Source of the DNA: Nitrosomonas halophila
Lineage (GTDB): Bacteria > Pseudomonadota > Gammaproteobacteria > Burkholderiales > Nitrosomonadaceae
Direction of reading: 5' to 3'
Assembly: GCF_900107165.1 (NCBI RefSeq)
Contig: NZ_FNOY01000010.1
Span: 1 to 64,000 of the forward strand
Length of the DNA: 64,000 nt
Part shown: piece by piece, positions 26,938-38,174 of the stretch
How the letters are laid out: each line of letters begins with the position of its first letter
How positions within the stretch are numbered: position 1 is the first letter of the stretch
Translations under genes and position numbers: made by a program
Notes under the pieces: generated by a model
Databases searched by the model: none
Told to the model about the DNA's origin: nothing
What the model saw: the letters and a program-made list of their open reading frames with translations, nothing else

Positions 26938-28455
26938 TCAGTCTATCGGCAACAGGCTCAAATCGAGCTGGGTCGCGCGCCCGGTTTGTGACTGGCTGCC
27001 GGCGTTGCGCTGTGATTCGATTTTGTATAGGTATTCCTGGGTGACATTCCCCGCAATGTAGCGCCCATCAAAGCAGGAAGTCTCAAAATTGCTGACTTGC
27101 AGGTTGACACTGGCAATCGCCTGTTTGAGCGCATCCAGTTCTTGATAGACTAGGTAATCTGCCCCGATTTCCCGGCAAATCTCCTCATCGGAACGGTCGG
27201 TTGCAATCAACTCCTGGCGAGTCGGCATGTCTATCCCGTACACATTGGGATAACGCACGGGGGGCGCAGCTGAAGCAAAATAAATCTTATTGGCCCCTGC
27301 TTCCTGTGCCATTTGCACGATCTCGCGGCTGGTCGTGCCGCGCACGATGGAATCGTCGACCAACAAAACATTCTTGCCTCGGAATTCCATTTCAATCGCA
27401 TTCAGTTTCTGCCGGACCGATTTGCGCCGATGTTGCTGACCGGGCATGATAAAGGTTCTGCCGACATAGCGGTTTTTAACGAATCCCTCCCGGAAGTCTA
27501 TGCCCAGGCGATTGGCCAGCTGCAGGGCGCTTGGACGGCTCGATTCGGGAATCGGGATGACCACATCGATATTCAAATGCCGCATCGATGTACTGATTTT
27601 GTCGGCTAAATTGATCCCCATGTTGAGACGGGTTTCGTACACGGAAATCTCGTCCATCATCGAATCGGGCCGTGCTAAATAAACATACTCAAAAATGCAT
27701 GGATTCAGGCTGGACTGGGTAGCGCACTGCTGATTGTAGAAATTCCCCTCTACGTCGATGAAAATGGCTTCACCTGGCGCAACATCCCGAATCAGGCGAA
27801 ATCCGAGCGTGTCGAGCGCAACGCTTTCGGATGCCACCATGTATTCCGTACCGGCATCTGTTTCGATGGAACCGAATACCAATGGCCGAATGCCGTATGG
27901 ATCACGGAAGGCCAGCAATCCATAACCGGCAATCATGGCGATGACCGCATAAGCCCCCTGACAGCGTTCGTGCACCCCCGAGACCGCCGAAAAAATTGCT
28001 GCGGGATCCAGCTGATAGCCGGCTGCGCGTTCCTGCAACTCATGCGCCAATACATTCAATAACACCTCGGAATCGGAATGTGTATTGACATGACGACGAT
28101 CGGCGATGAATAACTCATGGTTGAGTGTATCGGCATTGGTCAGATTGCCGTTATGCGCCAGCACAATCCCGAAAGGTGAATTGACATAAAACGGTTGCGC
28201 TTCGGCAGGCGAAGAGGAAGAGCCTGCCGTCGGGTAACGCACATGGCCTATCCCCATATGGCCCAACAAGGCCCGCATGTTACGGGTACGAAAAACATCG
28301 CGCACCATGCCCAAACCTTTGTGCATATGGAAGGTATTGCCTTGGGCGGTTACGATACCGGCAGCATCCTGACCGCGATGCTGCAACATTAGCAGGCCAT
28401 CATACAATAATTGATTTGCAGGTGACCGGGCTACTACACCTAGAATTCCACACAT
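26938..28455 (-). CDS. purF: amidophosphoribosyltransferase
   Basis: First committed enzyme of purine synthesis (PRPP plus glutamine to phosphoribosylamine), 505 residues as in E. coli. The N-terminal glutaminase begins MCGILGV, so Cys2 is the nucleophile after Met removal. The C-terminal phosphoribosyltransferase domain carries [18 protein letters not shown], the PRPP loop. It lies between cvpA and metZ on the minus strand. A perfect inverted repeat occupies the gap before it. Confidence 0.97.
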   Translation of the reverse strand: MCGILGVVARSPANQLLYDGLLMLQHRGQDAAGIVTAQGNTFHMHKGLGMVRDVFRTRNMRALLGHMGIGHVRYPTAGSSSSPAEAQPFYVNSPFGIVLAHNGNLTNADTLNHELFIADRRHVNTHSDSEVLLNVLAHELQERAAGYQLDPAAIFSAVSGVHERCQGAYAVIAMIAGYGLLAFRDPYGIRPLVFGSIETDAGTEYMVASESVALDTLGFRLIRDVAPGEAIFIDVEGNFYNQQCATQSSLNPCIFEYVYLARPDSMMDEISVYETRLNMGINLADKISTSMRHLNIDVVIPIPESSRPSALQLANRLGIDFREGFVKNRYVGRTFIMPGQQHRRKSVRQKLNAIEMEFRGKNVLLVDDSIVRGTTSREIVQMAQEAGANKIYFASAAPPVRYPNVYGIDMPTRQELIATDRSDEEICREIGADYLVYQELDALKQAIASVNLQVSNFETSCFDGRYIAGNVTQEYLYKIESQRNAGSQSQTGRATQLDLSLLPID

Positions 28456-28507
28456 AGCGAGCTCGCTGAAAAAAGTGGATTACAAGAGAATTGAAAAGCT
28501 ACCAATA

Positions 28508-28533
28508 TGATTCACATGCATGGATGTGAATCA
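28508..28533. repeat. perfect inverted repeat between cvpA and purF
   Basis: TGATTCACAT-GCATGG-ATGTGAATCA: ten-base arms, perfect, six-base loop, in the 94-bp gap between cvpA and purF. It is not followed by a T-run in either direction, so it is more likely a processing or stabilising hairpin, or a protein-binding dyad, than a terminator. It does not look like the PurR box known from E. coli. Confidence 0.7.
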
Positions 28534-28549
28534 AACAGTCCCAAATGGG

Positions 28550-29044
28550 CTATCTATCAAAAACGACAAGATCCCTGAATTCCTGGGGCAACCAGGGAAC
28601 GATATCAGCGGCCATGATTTCCAGTGGCTCGCTCAGCACCGCCTCCTGCCAGAAGGACTGTTGAGGCAATGGCGTGAAGCCGGCGGCTAATACCAGGAAC
28701 AGCACGATGACCAATCCGCGCGCGAATCCAAATGCGGCGCCCAGCATTCTGTCGACAAGACCAAGCCCCACGCTCCTTACCAATGTTGACAGCAATTGAG
28801 CCCCCAGCATGGCCATCAGGAGCACAACAAAAAATGTCACGGCAAATGCCGACAGCATCCGAATGGACGGATCCTCAATAAAATCAGCCAGAAAGGGTTC
28901 TATCTCGACTGAATAACGGCTGGCAACAAAGAAAGCGATCACCCAAGCCAGCAGTGATACAACTTCTCTCACCAGGCCACGCGTTACGCTCAGTAATGCA
29001 GAAACAGATACGATGCCCAGCACAAAATAGTCGAAAGCCGTCAT
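28550..29044 (-). CDS. cvpA: CvpA family membrane protein
   Basis: A 164-residue inner-membrane protein of the CvpA family with about four hydrophobic helices (FDYFVLGIVSVSALLS, VVSLLAWVIAFFVA, SAFAVTFFVVLLMAML, GLVIVLFLVLAAGF). CvpA was named for colicin V production and is linked to envelope homeostasis. Its usual place just upstream of purF is kept here. It starts directly after the SPOR gene stop, so the two are translationally close. Confidence 0.92.
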   Translation of the reverse strand: MTAFDYFVLGIVSVSALLSVTRGLVREVVSLLAWVIAFFVASRYSVEIEPFLADFIEDPSIRMLSAFAVTFFVVLLMAMLGAQLLSTLVRSVGLGLVDRMLGAAFGFARGLVIVLFLVLAAGFTPLPQQSFWQEAVLSEPLEIMAADIVPWLPQEFRDLVVFDR

Positions 29045-29692
29045 CTATTTACTCGTGATTACACCGCTTAAACCGATTGCCTTCAATCGCTCGTGTTCAG
29101 TCTCGGCCACGTCGCGTGTGGGAAACGGGCCAATGCGCACCCGAGTCATTTCATTATTGCCGATCTTAATTGTTTCGGTATACGCGCTGATGCCATTGGC
29201 AATGAGATTTTGCTGCTGCTGTTGAGCTTTGGAAACATCAGAAAATGCGCCCAGTTGTATGACAAATGCTCCCTCAGGTTTTTTTATGGCGGTTTCCTTG
29301 GCAACTTGATCCCGATTGGCTGGCCGCATCAGCGAAGGCTTTCTGGCTGGTACGGGTATCCCGCCGACTGCCGGATACTGGCTAGGCGGAATATCCGCCA
29401 CTGCGGGAAAATCCGGATCGGTGAATGGCAACGGCTTGTCCAGTTCGGGCGCAATGGTCATATCCTCGGCCAAGGATTTATCCTCTTCGGGCAGCATCCA
29501 GGGGTAGGCGTCATCCACCAGATTTTCAGAAGGAATTAGAATGTCGATTTCCTGCTGCTCCGGCTTGGGTTCATCATCCAGGACCATAGGTAAAATGACC
29601 ACTGCCAGAACGACAAGTGTAATCGCACCTATCAGGCGTCGTCTAGCGCGTTTCCTCAGCAGGATCTCTTCTTCACTGATATCTCTGACCAT
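29045..29692 (-). CDS. SPOR-domain cell-division protein (DedD/FtsN-like)
   Basis: A 215-residue bitopic membrane protein. A short basic cytoplasmic N-terminus is followed by one membrane helix (IGAITLVVLAVVILPMVL, about 22-39), a proline-rich periplasmic linker, and a SPOR domain from about 140 (GAFVIQLGAFSDVSKAQQQQ to RVRIGPFPTRDVAE). SPOR domains bind denuded glycan strands at the division septum. The DedD-like position between folC and cvpA is common in betaproteobacteria and gammaproteobacteria. Confidence 0.9.
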   Translation of the reverse strand: MVRDISEEEILLRKRARRRLIGAITLVVLAVVILPMVLDDEPKPEQQEIDILIPSENLVDDAYPWMLPEEDKSLAEDMTIAPELDKPLPFTDPDFPAVADIPPSQYPAVGGIPVPARKPSLMRPANRDQVAKETAIKKPEGAFVIQLGAFSDVSKAQQQQQNLIANGISAYTETIKIGNNEMTRVRIGPFPTRDVAETEHERLKAIGLSGVITSK

Positions 29693-29712
29693 TTATGATT
29701 ACCTGTTCATTT

Positions 29713-31005
29713 TCAAGAATTCGACATACCATGGCCTTCCATGACGGCACCCACTGTATGGAAAGATCCAAAAACGCATATTCTATCATTATCATGCGCA
29801 TGTTCGCGCGCGTATGCGTAGGCACTGCGCACATCAGGAAATACATGTATAGCTTCTGGTCTGGCAACGCCCGCACCCTCAAGCGCTTGCGCCATTTGAG
29901 CCTTGGTGGCGCCCCGCGGCACTTCCAATCCCGCCACCAGCCAGCGGTCCATATGTGCTCCGAGTGCCTGAATCGTCGCGACCATATCCTTATCTTGCAA
30001 CATTGCCACAATCGCATAGGTCTGCCCCGCAGCAGGCAAGGTACTGAGATTGAGCGCCAGTTCACGCGCCGCCGCCGGATTATGCGCGACATCCAGTATG
30101 GTCACAGGTTTACCAGGCAATACCTGAAATCTTCCCGGCAAGGTGACTTCAAGCAATCCCCGTCGAATGGCATTCATTGGCACCGGCAATCTGTCACGCA
30201 AGGCATCCAATGTAGCCAAGGCAGCACTGGCATTCTGCAATTGACAAGCGCCCCTCAAAGCGGGTAAAGGCAGACTGATCCCAGCACCATCGGAGCCTTG
30301 GTAATGCCATTGCACAGCATCAATTTTCTTGTAGCCAAAATGCTCGTGAATGCATGAAAGCCTGGCACCCATGATCGACATCTGCTGGCGTACACCTGGC
30401 GGTATGTCCGGTTCGGCACAAACTGCAGGCCTGTCGACTCTGAAGATTCCGATTTTCTCCAAACCGATGGCTTCACGGGTAGTGCCGAGATATTCCATGT
30501 GGTCCATATCAATACTGGTCAAGACCGCACAGTCAGGATCAAACACATTGACAGCATCGAGGCGCCCGCCCAGCCCCACTTCCATGATGGCAACATCCAC
30601 CTCGGACTGGATGAACAGCAACATTGCTGCCAGGGTGCCAAATTCGAAATAGGTTAAAGATGTTCGGCTCAACTCGCGTGCCGTTTCGATGCGCTCAAAA
30701 GCAGAACATAAAAGATGATCTGAAATTTCCTGTTGATCGATACGTATCCGTTCCTGGTAGCGCACAAGATGTGGTGATGTATAACAACCGACGCGATAAC
30801 CCGCGCATCCGAGTATCGATGCGAGCATGGCACACACCGAACCCTTGCCGTTTGTGCCGCCGACGATGATGACAGGAAAACCGGGCGTCAGGCCGGCCAC
30901 CTCCTGCACGCTTTTCACCCGTTCCAATCCCATATCGATGGTTTTGGGATGGAGTTGACCAAGATAGTCCAACCAGTTATCCAGTGTCATTGACTGTGCG
31001 GCCAT
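29713..31005 (-). CDS. folC: folylpolyglutamate/dihydrofolate synthase
   Basis: A 430-residue Mur-ligase-type enzyme that adds glutamate to dihydropteroate and to folates. The ATP loop GGTNGKGSVCAML is at about 49-61. The helical segment VAIMEVGLGGRLDAVNVFDP and the C-terminal ILDVAHNPAAARELA domain are intact. It sits between accD and the SPOR gene as in many proteobacteria. Polyglutamylated folate is the substrate pool of MetF, encoded in the same window. Confidence 0.95.
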   Translation of the reverse strand: MAAQSMTLDNWLDYLGQLHPKTIDMGLERVKSVQEVAGLTPGFPVIIVGGTNGKGSVCAMLASILGCAGYRVGCYTSPHLVRYQERIRIDQQEISDHLLCSAFERIETARELSRTSLTYFEFGTLAAMLLFIQSEVDVAIMEVGLGGRLDAVNVFDPDCAVLTSIDMDHMEYLGTTREAIGLEKIGIFRVDRPAVCAEPDIPPGVRQQMSIMGARLSCIHEHFGYKKIDAVQWHYQGSDGAGISLPLPALRGACQLQNASAALATLDALRDRLPVPMNAIRRGLLEVTLPGRFQVLPGKPVTILDVAHNPAAARELALNLSTLPAAGQTYAIVAMLQDKDMVATIQALGAHMDRWLVAGLEVPRGATKAQMAQALEGAGVARPEAIHVFPDVRSAYAYAREHAHDNDRICVFGSFHTVGAVMEGHGMSNS

Positions 31006-31071
31006 GATTCGCTGTGGCGCGGGCTAGATTGAGCGCTCAATCTGAGAAACAGAGAAAGCACTCAAGCCTGG

Positions 31072-31965
31072 TCAAGATTCTGCAGTAAAGGCTGGTTGGG
31101 TCACGGGAACTGGCGAGCGCATCAGCAAAGTGCATAGATTTGCCAAGCGATCCCGCATGGCCCGGCGATCGATAATCAAATCGATCGCACCATGTTCCAG
31201 TAAAAATTCCGCTCTCTGAAAACCCTTTGGCAATGTCTGCCGGACGGTCTGTTCGATTACGCGCGGACCGGCAAAACCGATCAACGCACCTGGCTCTGCA
31301 ATGACGACATCGCCAATGAAGGCAAAACTGGCAGAAACGCCTCCCATCGTGGGATCGGTCAATACAGAAATAAACGGCAAGCGCGCTTTGCTCAGCTGCC
31401 CCAATACCGCCGTGGTTTTCGCCATTTGCATGAGCGAGAACAGGCCTTCCTGCATGCGTGCCCCGCCGCTTGCGCTAAAGCAGATAAAAGGAATATGATG
31501 CGTGATACTTGTCTCGACCGCACGAATAAAGCGTTCGCCGACGACCGAGCCCATCGAGCCCCCCATGAATCCAAATTCAAAAGCGGCGGTGACGACAGGC
31601 ACAGATTTGATATGGCCACGCATGGCAATGAGCGAGTCGGTCTCGTTTGTGCTGGTAGTAGCTTGTGACAGTCTGTCTGTATAGCGTTTGCTGTCGCGGA
31701 ATTTCAAGGGATCCTGAGGCAGAATTTCAGCCCCGAGCTCGTGACGATCTGCCGGGTCGAGCAATAGCTCGAGCCGCTGCCGCGCAGAAATCCGGTTGTG
31801 ATGCCCGCATTTCGGGCAGACATTGAGATTCTTTGCAAGATCGGTGTAATAAAGCACCGCTTCACAAGAGTCGCATTTGCTCCACAATCCTTCCGGCACA
31901 ACTTTCTTCTCGCCATTTTCCTTGCGCTTTATTTTGGGCGGGATAATACTGTGAAACCAGCTCAT
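31072..31965 (-). CDS. accD: acetyl-CoA carboxylase carboxyltransferase subunit beta
   Basis: A 297-residue beta subunit of the carboxyltransferase that, with AccA, transfers the carboxyl group from biotin to acetyl-CoA for fatty acid synthesis. The N-terminal zinc ribbon has four cysteines at 31, 34, 50 and 53 (CDSC ... CPKC). The crotonase-like core shows [15 protein letters not shown] and [16 protein letters not shown]. The start codon overlaps the trpA stop by 4 bp (ATGA), giving translational coupling. Confidence 0.97.
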   Translation of the reverse strand: MSWFHSIIPPKIKRKENGEKKVVPEGLWSKCDSCEAVLYYTDLAKNLNVCPKCGHHNRISARQRLELLLDPADRHELGAEILPQDPLKFRDSKRYTDRLSQATTSTNETDSLIAMRGHIKSVPVVTAAFEFGFMGGSMGSVVGERFIRAVETSITHHIPFICFSASGGARMQEGLFSLMQMAKTTAVLGQLSKARLPFISVLTDPTMGGVSASFAFIGDVVIAEPGALIGFAGPRVIEQTVRQTLPKGFQRAEFLLEHGAIDLIIDRRAMRDRLANLCTLLMRSPVPVTQPAFTAES

Positions 31966-32795
31966 GAATCAGCTTCCCTCAAAGAGTTATCCGTTTTTGT
32001 TCCATCGATGGCATGACGCAAGGACTGCACAAACTGACCCACGTTATTCAGTAAATTGTCGGCTGAAGATTGCTCGATCTCTTCCACAATACGGCTCCCC
32101 ACCACGACGGCATCCGCCTGTTCGGAAATAATCCGCGCGGATTGTGCGTCCCGTATGCCAAATCCCACCCCGATCGGCACATTAATGTAAGTGCGAAGCG
32201 ATGCCAGCTTACGATTGACACTGTCGATATCGAGATGCGCAGCGCCCGTCACGCCTTTTAGCGAAACATAGTAAACGTATCCCTTGGCAAGTTTTGCCAC
32301 TTGTTCAATCCGCGCTTGTGGTGTGGTCGGTGACAAGAGAAAAATAGGATCTATATCCCATTGTTCCAGGCATTGCACCCATTCCGCACATTCTTCTGGC
32401 GGATAATCCACCACCAATACGCCATCAACCCCAGCTTCATGCGCTTGCTTTGCAAAATTGGCATACCCCATCGCCTCGACTGGATTTGCATACCCCATCA
32501 GGACAACCGGAACTGTTTGATTAGTCTCTCTGAAGGTAGCCACCAGCGCCAGCACGTCTTTCAGGCCAACATGGTGTTTCAACGCCCGTTCGGATGCGCG
32601 CTGTATGGTCGGACCATCGGCCATCGGATCGGAAAAGGGCACGCCCAGCTCGATGAGATCCACCCCGGCCTGGACTAATTGATGCATCAACGCAACGGTA
32701 GTCTTGGGATCAGGATCACCGGCAGTGATGAAGGAGATCAATGCCTTCCGGTTTTGTTGCTTGAGACTGGAAAAAGTCGATGCAATACGATTCAT
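31962..32795 (-). CDS. trpA: tryptophan synthase alpha subunit
   Basis: A 277-residue TIM-barrel subunit that cleaves indole-3-glycerol phosphate and channels indole to TrpB. Catalytic residues Glu49 ([12 protein letters not shown]) and Asp60 (ADGPTIQ) are present, as are the phosphate-binding GVTGA and GFGI segments. It lies downstream of trpB (60-bp gap) and overlaps accD by 4 bp. Confidence 0.97.
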   Translation of the reverse strand: MNRIASTFSSLKQQNRKALISFITAGDPDPKTTVALMHQLVQAGVDLIELGVPFSDPMADGPTIQRASERALKHHVGLKDVLALVATFRETNQTVPVVLMGYANPVEAMGYANFAKQAHEAGVDGVLVVDYPPEECAEWVQCLEQWDIDPIFLLSPTTPQARIEQVAKLAKGYVYYVSLKGVTGAAHLDIDSVNRKLASLRTYINVPIGVGFGIRDAQSARIISEQADAVVVGSRIVEEIEQSSADNLLNNVGQFVQSLRHAIDGTKTDNSLREADS

Positions 32796-32854
32796 TTAAA
32801 AGTTACTCAGTAGCGTCAAATAGCTGAAATTCTTACCCGGCATGACTCAATCGA

Positions 32855-34054
32855 TCAAAGCGAGATACCTGACTGCTGCGCGACCGTTGCCATGTCTTTG
32901 TCACCCCGTCCGGACAAGTTGACCAGAAGCAATTGATCCTTGGCCAAAGTGGGCGCCAGCTTGGCGGCGTAAGCCAGTGCATGGCTGGATTCGAGCGCCG
33001 GCATGATGCCCTCAAACCGGCAAAGTGTATGAAATGCAGACAAAGCTTCTTCATCGGTGACCGCAACGTATTCGGCGCGGCCACAATCCTTGAGCCAGGC
33101 ATGTTCAGGCCCGACGCCCGGATAATCCAGCCCGGCAGAAATGGAATGGGTCTCGATTATCTGTCCATTCTCGTCCTGAATCAAATACGTGCGATTGCCA
33201 TGCAACACACCCGGTCTGCCAGTGACCAACGTTGCCGCATGCTGGTGGGTGTCGATTCCTTTGCCTGCCGCTTCCACACCGATCATGCGAACATTTTCCT
33301 CGCCGACATAGGGGTAGAACAAACCGATAGCATTTGATCCGCCTCCCACACATGCGATCAGGGCATCGGGCTGCCTGCCATAATCCTCGAGCATTTGCGA
33401 CTTGGCTTCCCGTCCGATGATAGCTTGAAAATCCCTGACCATCATCGGATAGGGATGGGGACCGGCTACGGTACCGATGATGTAATAGGTATTTTCGACA
33501 TTGGTTACCCAGTCACGCATGGCTTCATTCAGCGCATCCTTGAGGGTACGGGAACCCGAATCGACCGGGACCACCGTTGCGCCAAGCAGCTTCATGCGAT
33601 AAACATTGGTCGCCTGGCGCCTGACGTCTTCCGATCCCATGTACACGATGCACTCCATGCCATAGCGCGCAGCGACTGTAGCACTGGCCACACCATGCTG
33701 ACCTGCACCGGTTTCCGCGATGACCCGGGTTTTGCCCATACGCCTCGCCAGCAGCGCCTGACCCACAGTATTGTTGATCTTGTGCGCACCAGTATGGTTG
33801 AGATCTTCACGCTTAAGCAGGATCTGCCCCCCCCCCAGATGATCTGACCAGCGCTTGGCATGATAAATGGGGCTGGGCCGACCCACATAATGCTTTAATT
33901 CTCGATGAAACTCCGCCTGAAACTCGGCATCGTTCCGGTAATGCTCATATTGCTCACACAGCTCTTCCAGCGCCGCTATCAGCGTCTCGGCAACAAATGT
34001 GCCACCATATGGGCCAAAGTGGCCATGTGCATCAGGAAGATTGTAAATCTTCAC
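32855..34054 (-). CDS. trpB: tryptophan synthase beta subunit
   Basis: A 399-residue PLP enzyme that condenses indole with serine. The Schiff-base lysine is in [14 protein letters not shown] (Lys92), and the phosphate-binding loop is [10 protein letters not shown]. The start codon lies inside the 3' end of trpF (23-bp overlap), so the two are coupled. Confidence 0.97.
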   Translation of the reverse strand: MKIYNLPDAHGHFGPYGGTFVAETLIAALEELCEQYEHYRNDAEFQAEFHRELKHYVGRPSPIYHAKRWSDHLGGGQILLKREDLNHTGAHKINNTVGQALLARRMGKTRVIAETGAGQHGVASATVAARYGMECIVYMGSEDVRRQATNVYRMKLLGATVVPVDSGSRTLKDALNEAMRDWVTNVENTYYIIGTVAGPHPYPMMVRDFQAIIGREAKSQMLEDYGRQPDALIACVGGGSNAIGLFYPYVGEENVRMIGVEAAGKGIDTHQHAATLVTGRPGVLHGNRTYLIQDENGQIIETHSISAGLDYPGVGPEHAWLKDCGRAEYVAVTDEEALSAFHTLCRFEGIMPALESSHALAYAAKLAPTLAKDQLLLVNLSGRGDKDMATVAQQSGISL

Positions 34055-34667
34055 AAGATTTTACTCCTTGCATAAAAGCAGAAATTTTAGTGACGTCCTT
34101 AATGCCTTTCGCGGATTCGACACCGCTTGAAACATCGATGGCCAAGGGACGCGTTTGTTTGATTGCATCCGCAATGTTACCGGGATGAAGACCGCCTGAT
34201 AATATCCATGGCAGCGACATCGTGGCAGGGATCAATTTCCAGTCAAAAACTTGACCCGTCCCGCCCGGCTTGCCAGCCGTATAGGTATCGAGCAACAACC
34301 CTTGCGCATGTTCATGCTGCCGGGCATATTGTACCAAATCTAGCTCTGCTCGGACACGCACGGCCTTGATGTAAGGCAAACAAAATTGCGCACAAAATTC
34401 AGGCGATTCATCGCCATGAAACTGGAGCAAACTCAGGCCGGCTGCCGAGCAGCTTTCCTCTACCCAGGATTTATCAGGATTGACGTATACTCCCACAGCA
34501 TGCACAAACGGGGGCAGAAGTTTCACGATCCGGCGGACGGCTGCAGGCGCTATATATCGTTCACTCTGGGACCACAGGATGAACCCAATGGCATCTGCTC
34601 CGCACTGGACCGCTGCGATGGCATCTTCTGGACGGGTAATTCCACATATTTTCACACGAACACGCAT
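34032..34667 (-). CDS. trpF: phosphoribosylanthranilate isomerase
   Basis: A 211-residue TIM-barrel isomerase of tryptophan synthesis. [12 protein letters not shown] carries the general-base cysteine (about residue 9), and [10 protein letters not shown] and [16 protein letters not shown] are the C-terminal phosphate-binding motifs. It heads the trpF-trpB-trpA-accD series and overlaps trpB. The remaining trp genes are not in the window. Confidence 0.95.
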   Translation of the reverse strand: MRVRVKICGITRPEDAIAAVQCGADAIGFILWSQSERYIAPAAVRRIVKLLPPFVHAVGVYVNPDKSWVEESCSAAGLSLLQFHGDESPEFCAQFCLPYIKAVRVRAELDLVQYARQHEHAQGLLLDTYTAGKPGGTGQVFDWKLIPATMSLPWILSGGLHPGNIADAIKQTRPLAIDVSSGVESAKGIKDVTKISAFMQGVKSCEDLQSS

Positions 34668-34694
34668 CGACTGAGTTTCCCAATAAGCTTGATG

Positions 34695-35507
34695 TTAGAT
34701 GATTGCAGGCGGCCAGAATCCGTGCAAAGCAGCAACTGGATCAACCGTTCCACAAGCAGGGAAGTTCCATTTGGAGTCGTAACGGACGCCTGCCAGATAC
34801 AACCCGTCTGGAGAAAATGTCGGGGCGGCAAATTTGCGGTCGCGCTGCTCGAGCAGCATTTGTACCCATTCGGGCGGATATTTGCCTTTGCCTACGTAAA
34901 TCAGGCTCCCCAGGATGTTGCGAACCATATGATGCAAAAATGCATTTGCACGAAATTCAAACAGGAAAAAATGTCCCTGGCAGTTGATTTCCAGTTTGGT
35001 CAGCTGACGCACCGGACTCTTCGCCTGACATTCTGATGAACGGAAGGCACTGAAATCATGCGCACCCATCAGCATTCTTGCTGCGGCACGCATTTTTTCC
35101 AGATCGAGGCGGTCGTGAATCCAGCCAACTTTTCCCTGGCAAGCACCAGGACGCGCAGGCCGATTCAGCAAGCGATACAGGTAAGTACGCTCGATTGCAC
35201 TGAAGCGGGCATGAAAATCGGAGCTGACTTGGGATGCCCATAGCACCGAAATATCGCCCGGCAGCCAGGCATTGGCACCCCGCACCCAGGCGCCCAATGG
35301 CCGCTGCACATGGGTGTCGAAATGCACCACCTGATAGAGCGCATGCACACCGGCATCCGTCCGGCCTGCGGCAACGACGTGTACCGGACTGCAGGCTATG
35401 CGCGACAAAGCGCTTTCCAGTTGGGTCTGAATCGACGCATGCTGGAGCTGCTTTTGCCAACCGCAGTACTCCTGGCCATTGTATTCAAGGATTAGGGCGA
35501 TTCTCAC
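34695..35507 (-). CDS. truA: tRNA pseudouridine(38-40) synthase
   Basis: A 270-residue pseudouridine synthase acting on the anticodon arm of tRNAs. The catalytic aspartate is in AAGRTDAGVHALYQVVHF (Asp51). The C-terminal FLHHMVRNILGSLI motif is intact. It lies between fimV and trpF, its usual betaproteobacterial neighbours, 27 bp before trpF. Confidence 0.96.
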   Translation of the reverse strand: MRIALILEYNGQEYCGWQKQLQHASIQTQLESALSRIACSPVHVVAAGRTDAGVHALYQVVHFDTHVQRPLGAWVRGANAWLPGDISVLWASQVSSDFHARFSAIERTYLYRLLNRPARPGACQGKVGWIHDRLDLEKMRAAARMLMGAHDFSAFRSSECQAKSPVRQLTKLEINCQGHFFLFEFRANAFLHHMVRNILGSLIYVGKGKYPPEWVQMLLEQRDRKFAAPTFSPDGLYLAGVRYDSKWNFPACGTVDPVAALHGFWPPAII

Positions 35508-35645
35508 AGCAAGATTAGTTGATCTCTGCCATTTGGGGTCGATGTCATGCTAGCGAAATGATGGCCTGCTTCCAGCCTGCCATGGCAACTGCCGGGCTGG
35601 GTGCGAAGTCATTGGAAGCAGCTTGCCAGGTAATGCACGACAAGC

Positions 35646-37916
35646 TTAATTCATTCCATCCAGCATCGAACGAGCCTTTGCCTGTTGTTCACTATCACCC
35701 TCTGCGAGCACCTCCTCGAGTATTTCCTTGGCGCCTTCCTTGTCATCCATTTCGAGATAAGCTTTGGCAAGATCTATTTTTGTTGCCACCTCGCGCCACT
35801 GCAAATCTTCATCGACAGGATAATCTTCAGCCGTTGTGCTCGAGGACTCATCGCCCAGATTCAAATCGATATGCGTCAAGTCTGGTTCCCTGAGCGATTT
35901 GCCCCGCAAGCCATGATCTGTATCGGCGCTGCCCACATCCGCGATATCTCGCTGTGAATCGCCCCCATGCGCATCCTCGATCAAAGTATCATGCTGCCCA
36001 ATTTTTTCCTCGGCATGGTCATCATTGCGCTGTATGTCCAGATCCATGCCATAATCCGGGAAACTCCATTCCGCCTCTCCGGAATGATCCTCGAGCTTAC
36101 CGGCATCTTCTTCAGCCGGGCTGACTGGATCGGGGCGCATGCCCCCGAGGGATGTATCTAGTTGGGTTGCCTCATCCGACAGGCTTGATGTCTCAGGCGC
36201 CCAGTCCGATTCAAGTGACAGCAGCGTATCGGCCGCATTTTCACCGGGATATCCATCCCCATCCTTCGAGAGGCTTTCTTCGACTCTATTCTCAAACTCG
36301 GACCTGGCATGCTCATGATGATCATCATGAAGTTTTAATGCAGACTGATCCATGCCAGTGTGCATCTTTTGTTGATTATCTGGCTCAAAACCGGTTTCCG
36401 CAAATGCTGCGGAAACCCGCCCTGCTTCGTTACCAAGATGGCTATATGAGGCCATGTCATCAAAATCATCGGCTTGCTCACTTTTTCGGCGAGCGATCGA
36501 CGCAGCCAGCCAAATAGCGAGCAAGGCCGCAAGCGTTCCACCGAGCAATCCGCCATAGTCCGCTGTCAACGCGGAAAAGGTATCGAACATAGAAAATTTT
36601 TCGGATGTCGAATCTTCTGGTCGCTCGATGGCGTTGGGCAGCAGTTCAGAAGAAACCGGCTGTGCGGGAATTGTAAATTCAGGTATCGCCAGATCTTCCA
36701 TCGGCTGCGGTGCCGAATTGGCAGCCAGGGCCATTGCTGAACGCGCCCCAGAGTACACCTCGTCATCTATCGGAACTCGATCCTGGGCGACCGGAATCCG
36801 GGTGTCCTCGGTTGTATTTTTCAGCTCGAGCAAACGCTGTAATTTGGCAATATTCTGTTCTAGGATTGCAACACGCTCATTGGCTTCCGCTAGCGCACGC
36901 GCTTTCGCGATGGCGTCTTCTTCCATCATACGCAGATATTGCTGTGCAGAATGGTTGTCGTCCTGCTTATTGGATTGCGGATCGCTATCCAGCAACTCTC
37001 CTTTTGAAAGAATCAAAACTTCTTCCGGCTGAGATGCGCCAGTCGTGGTTAATTTCTCTGAAATGGCAGTTATCTTGCCTGTGTGCGAACGGCGGATTTC
37101 ATTGCTGCCTGGTACACCGGTGGCCATATCTGCGATATTTCGCCGGTAATTGTTCCAGCGCTCAGTCTGTATACTGACCTCACGAGTCGCTGTTTGCGGC
37201 GTAATGGCAGCAATGACGCTCTGATCAGGAATCCGCAGAATAGCTCCCACCTTGAGCAAATTCATATTCTTCTGCAGGAAGGCATCGCGGTTGGCACGGT
37301 ACAGAGCTACCAGCATTTGATTAAGGTCAACATTGCCGGGGGATACCTGACGCGCAATTTTTGTCAAGGTATCGCCATGGTTAACCGGCCCGTAGGTCTT
37401 CCCGGCTTGGTCAGATGAGCCTGTCTGAGCGCTGGCGCCCCTGGGCGAATCATCGCTACCTTCAGCTGGGCCATCAATCTGCCCTCTGGCTGGCACCGCG
37501 GTACCGGCTGCCTGGGCTTTCGCTGGGTCGAGCAATACAGTGTAATCACGCAGCAGGCGCCCTGAAGACGAGTTAAGCTCGACCAATAAATTGATAAAAG
37601 GCTCATTGACAACCTGAGGGGAAGTCACCAGGAGATAGGGTTGGCCATCTATCCGTTGCTCCACTGAAACCGACAGCGATGAGTGATAGGGCAAATAGTT
37701 AAGACCTGCTTTCCGAAAAGCCTCGGATGATGCCACCCCGGCAGACAAAGAAGCAGCCTCTTGATCCGTGACCGATACCAGTGCGATTTCTGCTTTAAAA
37801 GGTTGCCCGAGATATGATCCCACGGTCAACTTTCCCAGACCGGCCGCATGGATCACCCATGAAGACATGAGTACGAGCACCAACAATGCCTTAAGGACAA
37901 TACGGGAAAAATCCAT
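35646..37916 (-). CDS. fimV: FimV-like peptidoglycan-binding inner-membrane protein
   Basis: A 756-residue FimV-type protein. A signal peptide (residues about 5-25) precedes the FimV N-terminal domain (GKLTVGSYLGQPFKAEIALV). A LysM peptidoglycan-binding domain follows (YGPVNHGDTLTKIARQV to GAILRIPD), then a coiled coil (NERVAILEQNIAKLQRLLEL) and a membrane helix (LLGGTLAALLAIWLAASIA). A long acidic cytoplasmic region ends in the conserved FimV C-terminal TPR motif (KIDLAKAYLEMDDKEGAKEI). FimV organises polar type IV pilus assembly in Pseudomonas. The ATG at 37916 is preferred over an upstream frame start because AGGAAAG precedes it and the signal peptide then begins the protein. Confidence 0.9.
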   Translation of the reverse strand: MDFSRIVLKALLVLVLMSSWVIHAAGLGKLTVGSYLGQPFKAEIALVSVTDQEAASLSAGVASSEAFRKAGLNYLPYHSSLSVSVEQRIDGQPYLLVTSPQVVNEPFINLLVELNSSSGRLLRDYTVLLDPAKAQAAGTAVPARGQIDGPAEGSDDSPRGASAQTGSSDQAGKTYGPVNHGDTLTKIARQVSPGNVDLNQMLVALYRANRDAFLQKNMNLLKVGAILRIPDQSVIAAITPQTATREVSIQTERWNNYRRNIADMATGVPGSNEIRRSHTGKITAISEKLTTTGASQPEEVLILSKGELLDSDPQSNKQDDNHSAQQYLRMMEEDAIAKARALAEANERVAILEQNIAKLQRLLELKNTTEDTRIPVAQDRVPIDDEVYSGARSAMALAANSAPQPMEDLAIPEFTIPAQPVSSELLPNAIERPEDSTSEKFSMFDTFSALTADYGGLLGGTLAALLAIWLAASIARRKSEQADDFDDMASYSHLGNEAGRVSAAFAETGFEPDNQQKMHTGMDQSALKLHDDHHEHARSEFENRVEESLSKDGDGYPGENAADTLLSLESDWAPETSSLSDEATQLDTSLGGMRPDPVSPAEEDAGKLEDHSGEAEWSFPDYGMDLDIQRNDDHAEEKIGQHDTLIEDAHGGDSQRDIADVGSADTDHGLRGKSLREPDLTHIDLNLGDESSSTTAEDYPVDEDLQWREVATKIDLAKAYLEMDDKEGAKEILEEVLAEGDSEQQAKARSMLDGMN

Positions 37917-38174
37917 CTCTTTCCTGAAATCAACTGTCTTCACACAGATACCTCTCTTATTTCTCGGATTAGCCTGGATAGTAGCATCGAAGAAAATTAG
38001 TGGAAAATTTGATAACTCATCGCAATACCGTTTATTTCGATAAATCTCATCAAAACCATCGGAGTTGTGGTCAGCCCCAATAACCATTCCGGTATGCCTG
38101 CCCGTAGCGGATGCTCAAACGCTTTCTCAGCTGAATAATGGTAGCGAGCAGGCCCAGAACCGAATAATCGATGG

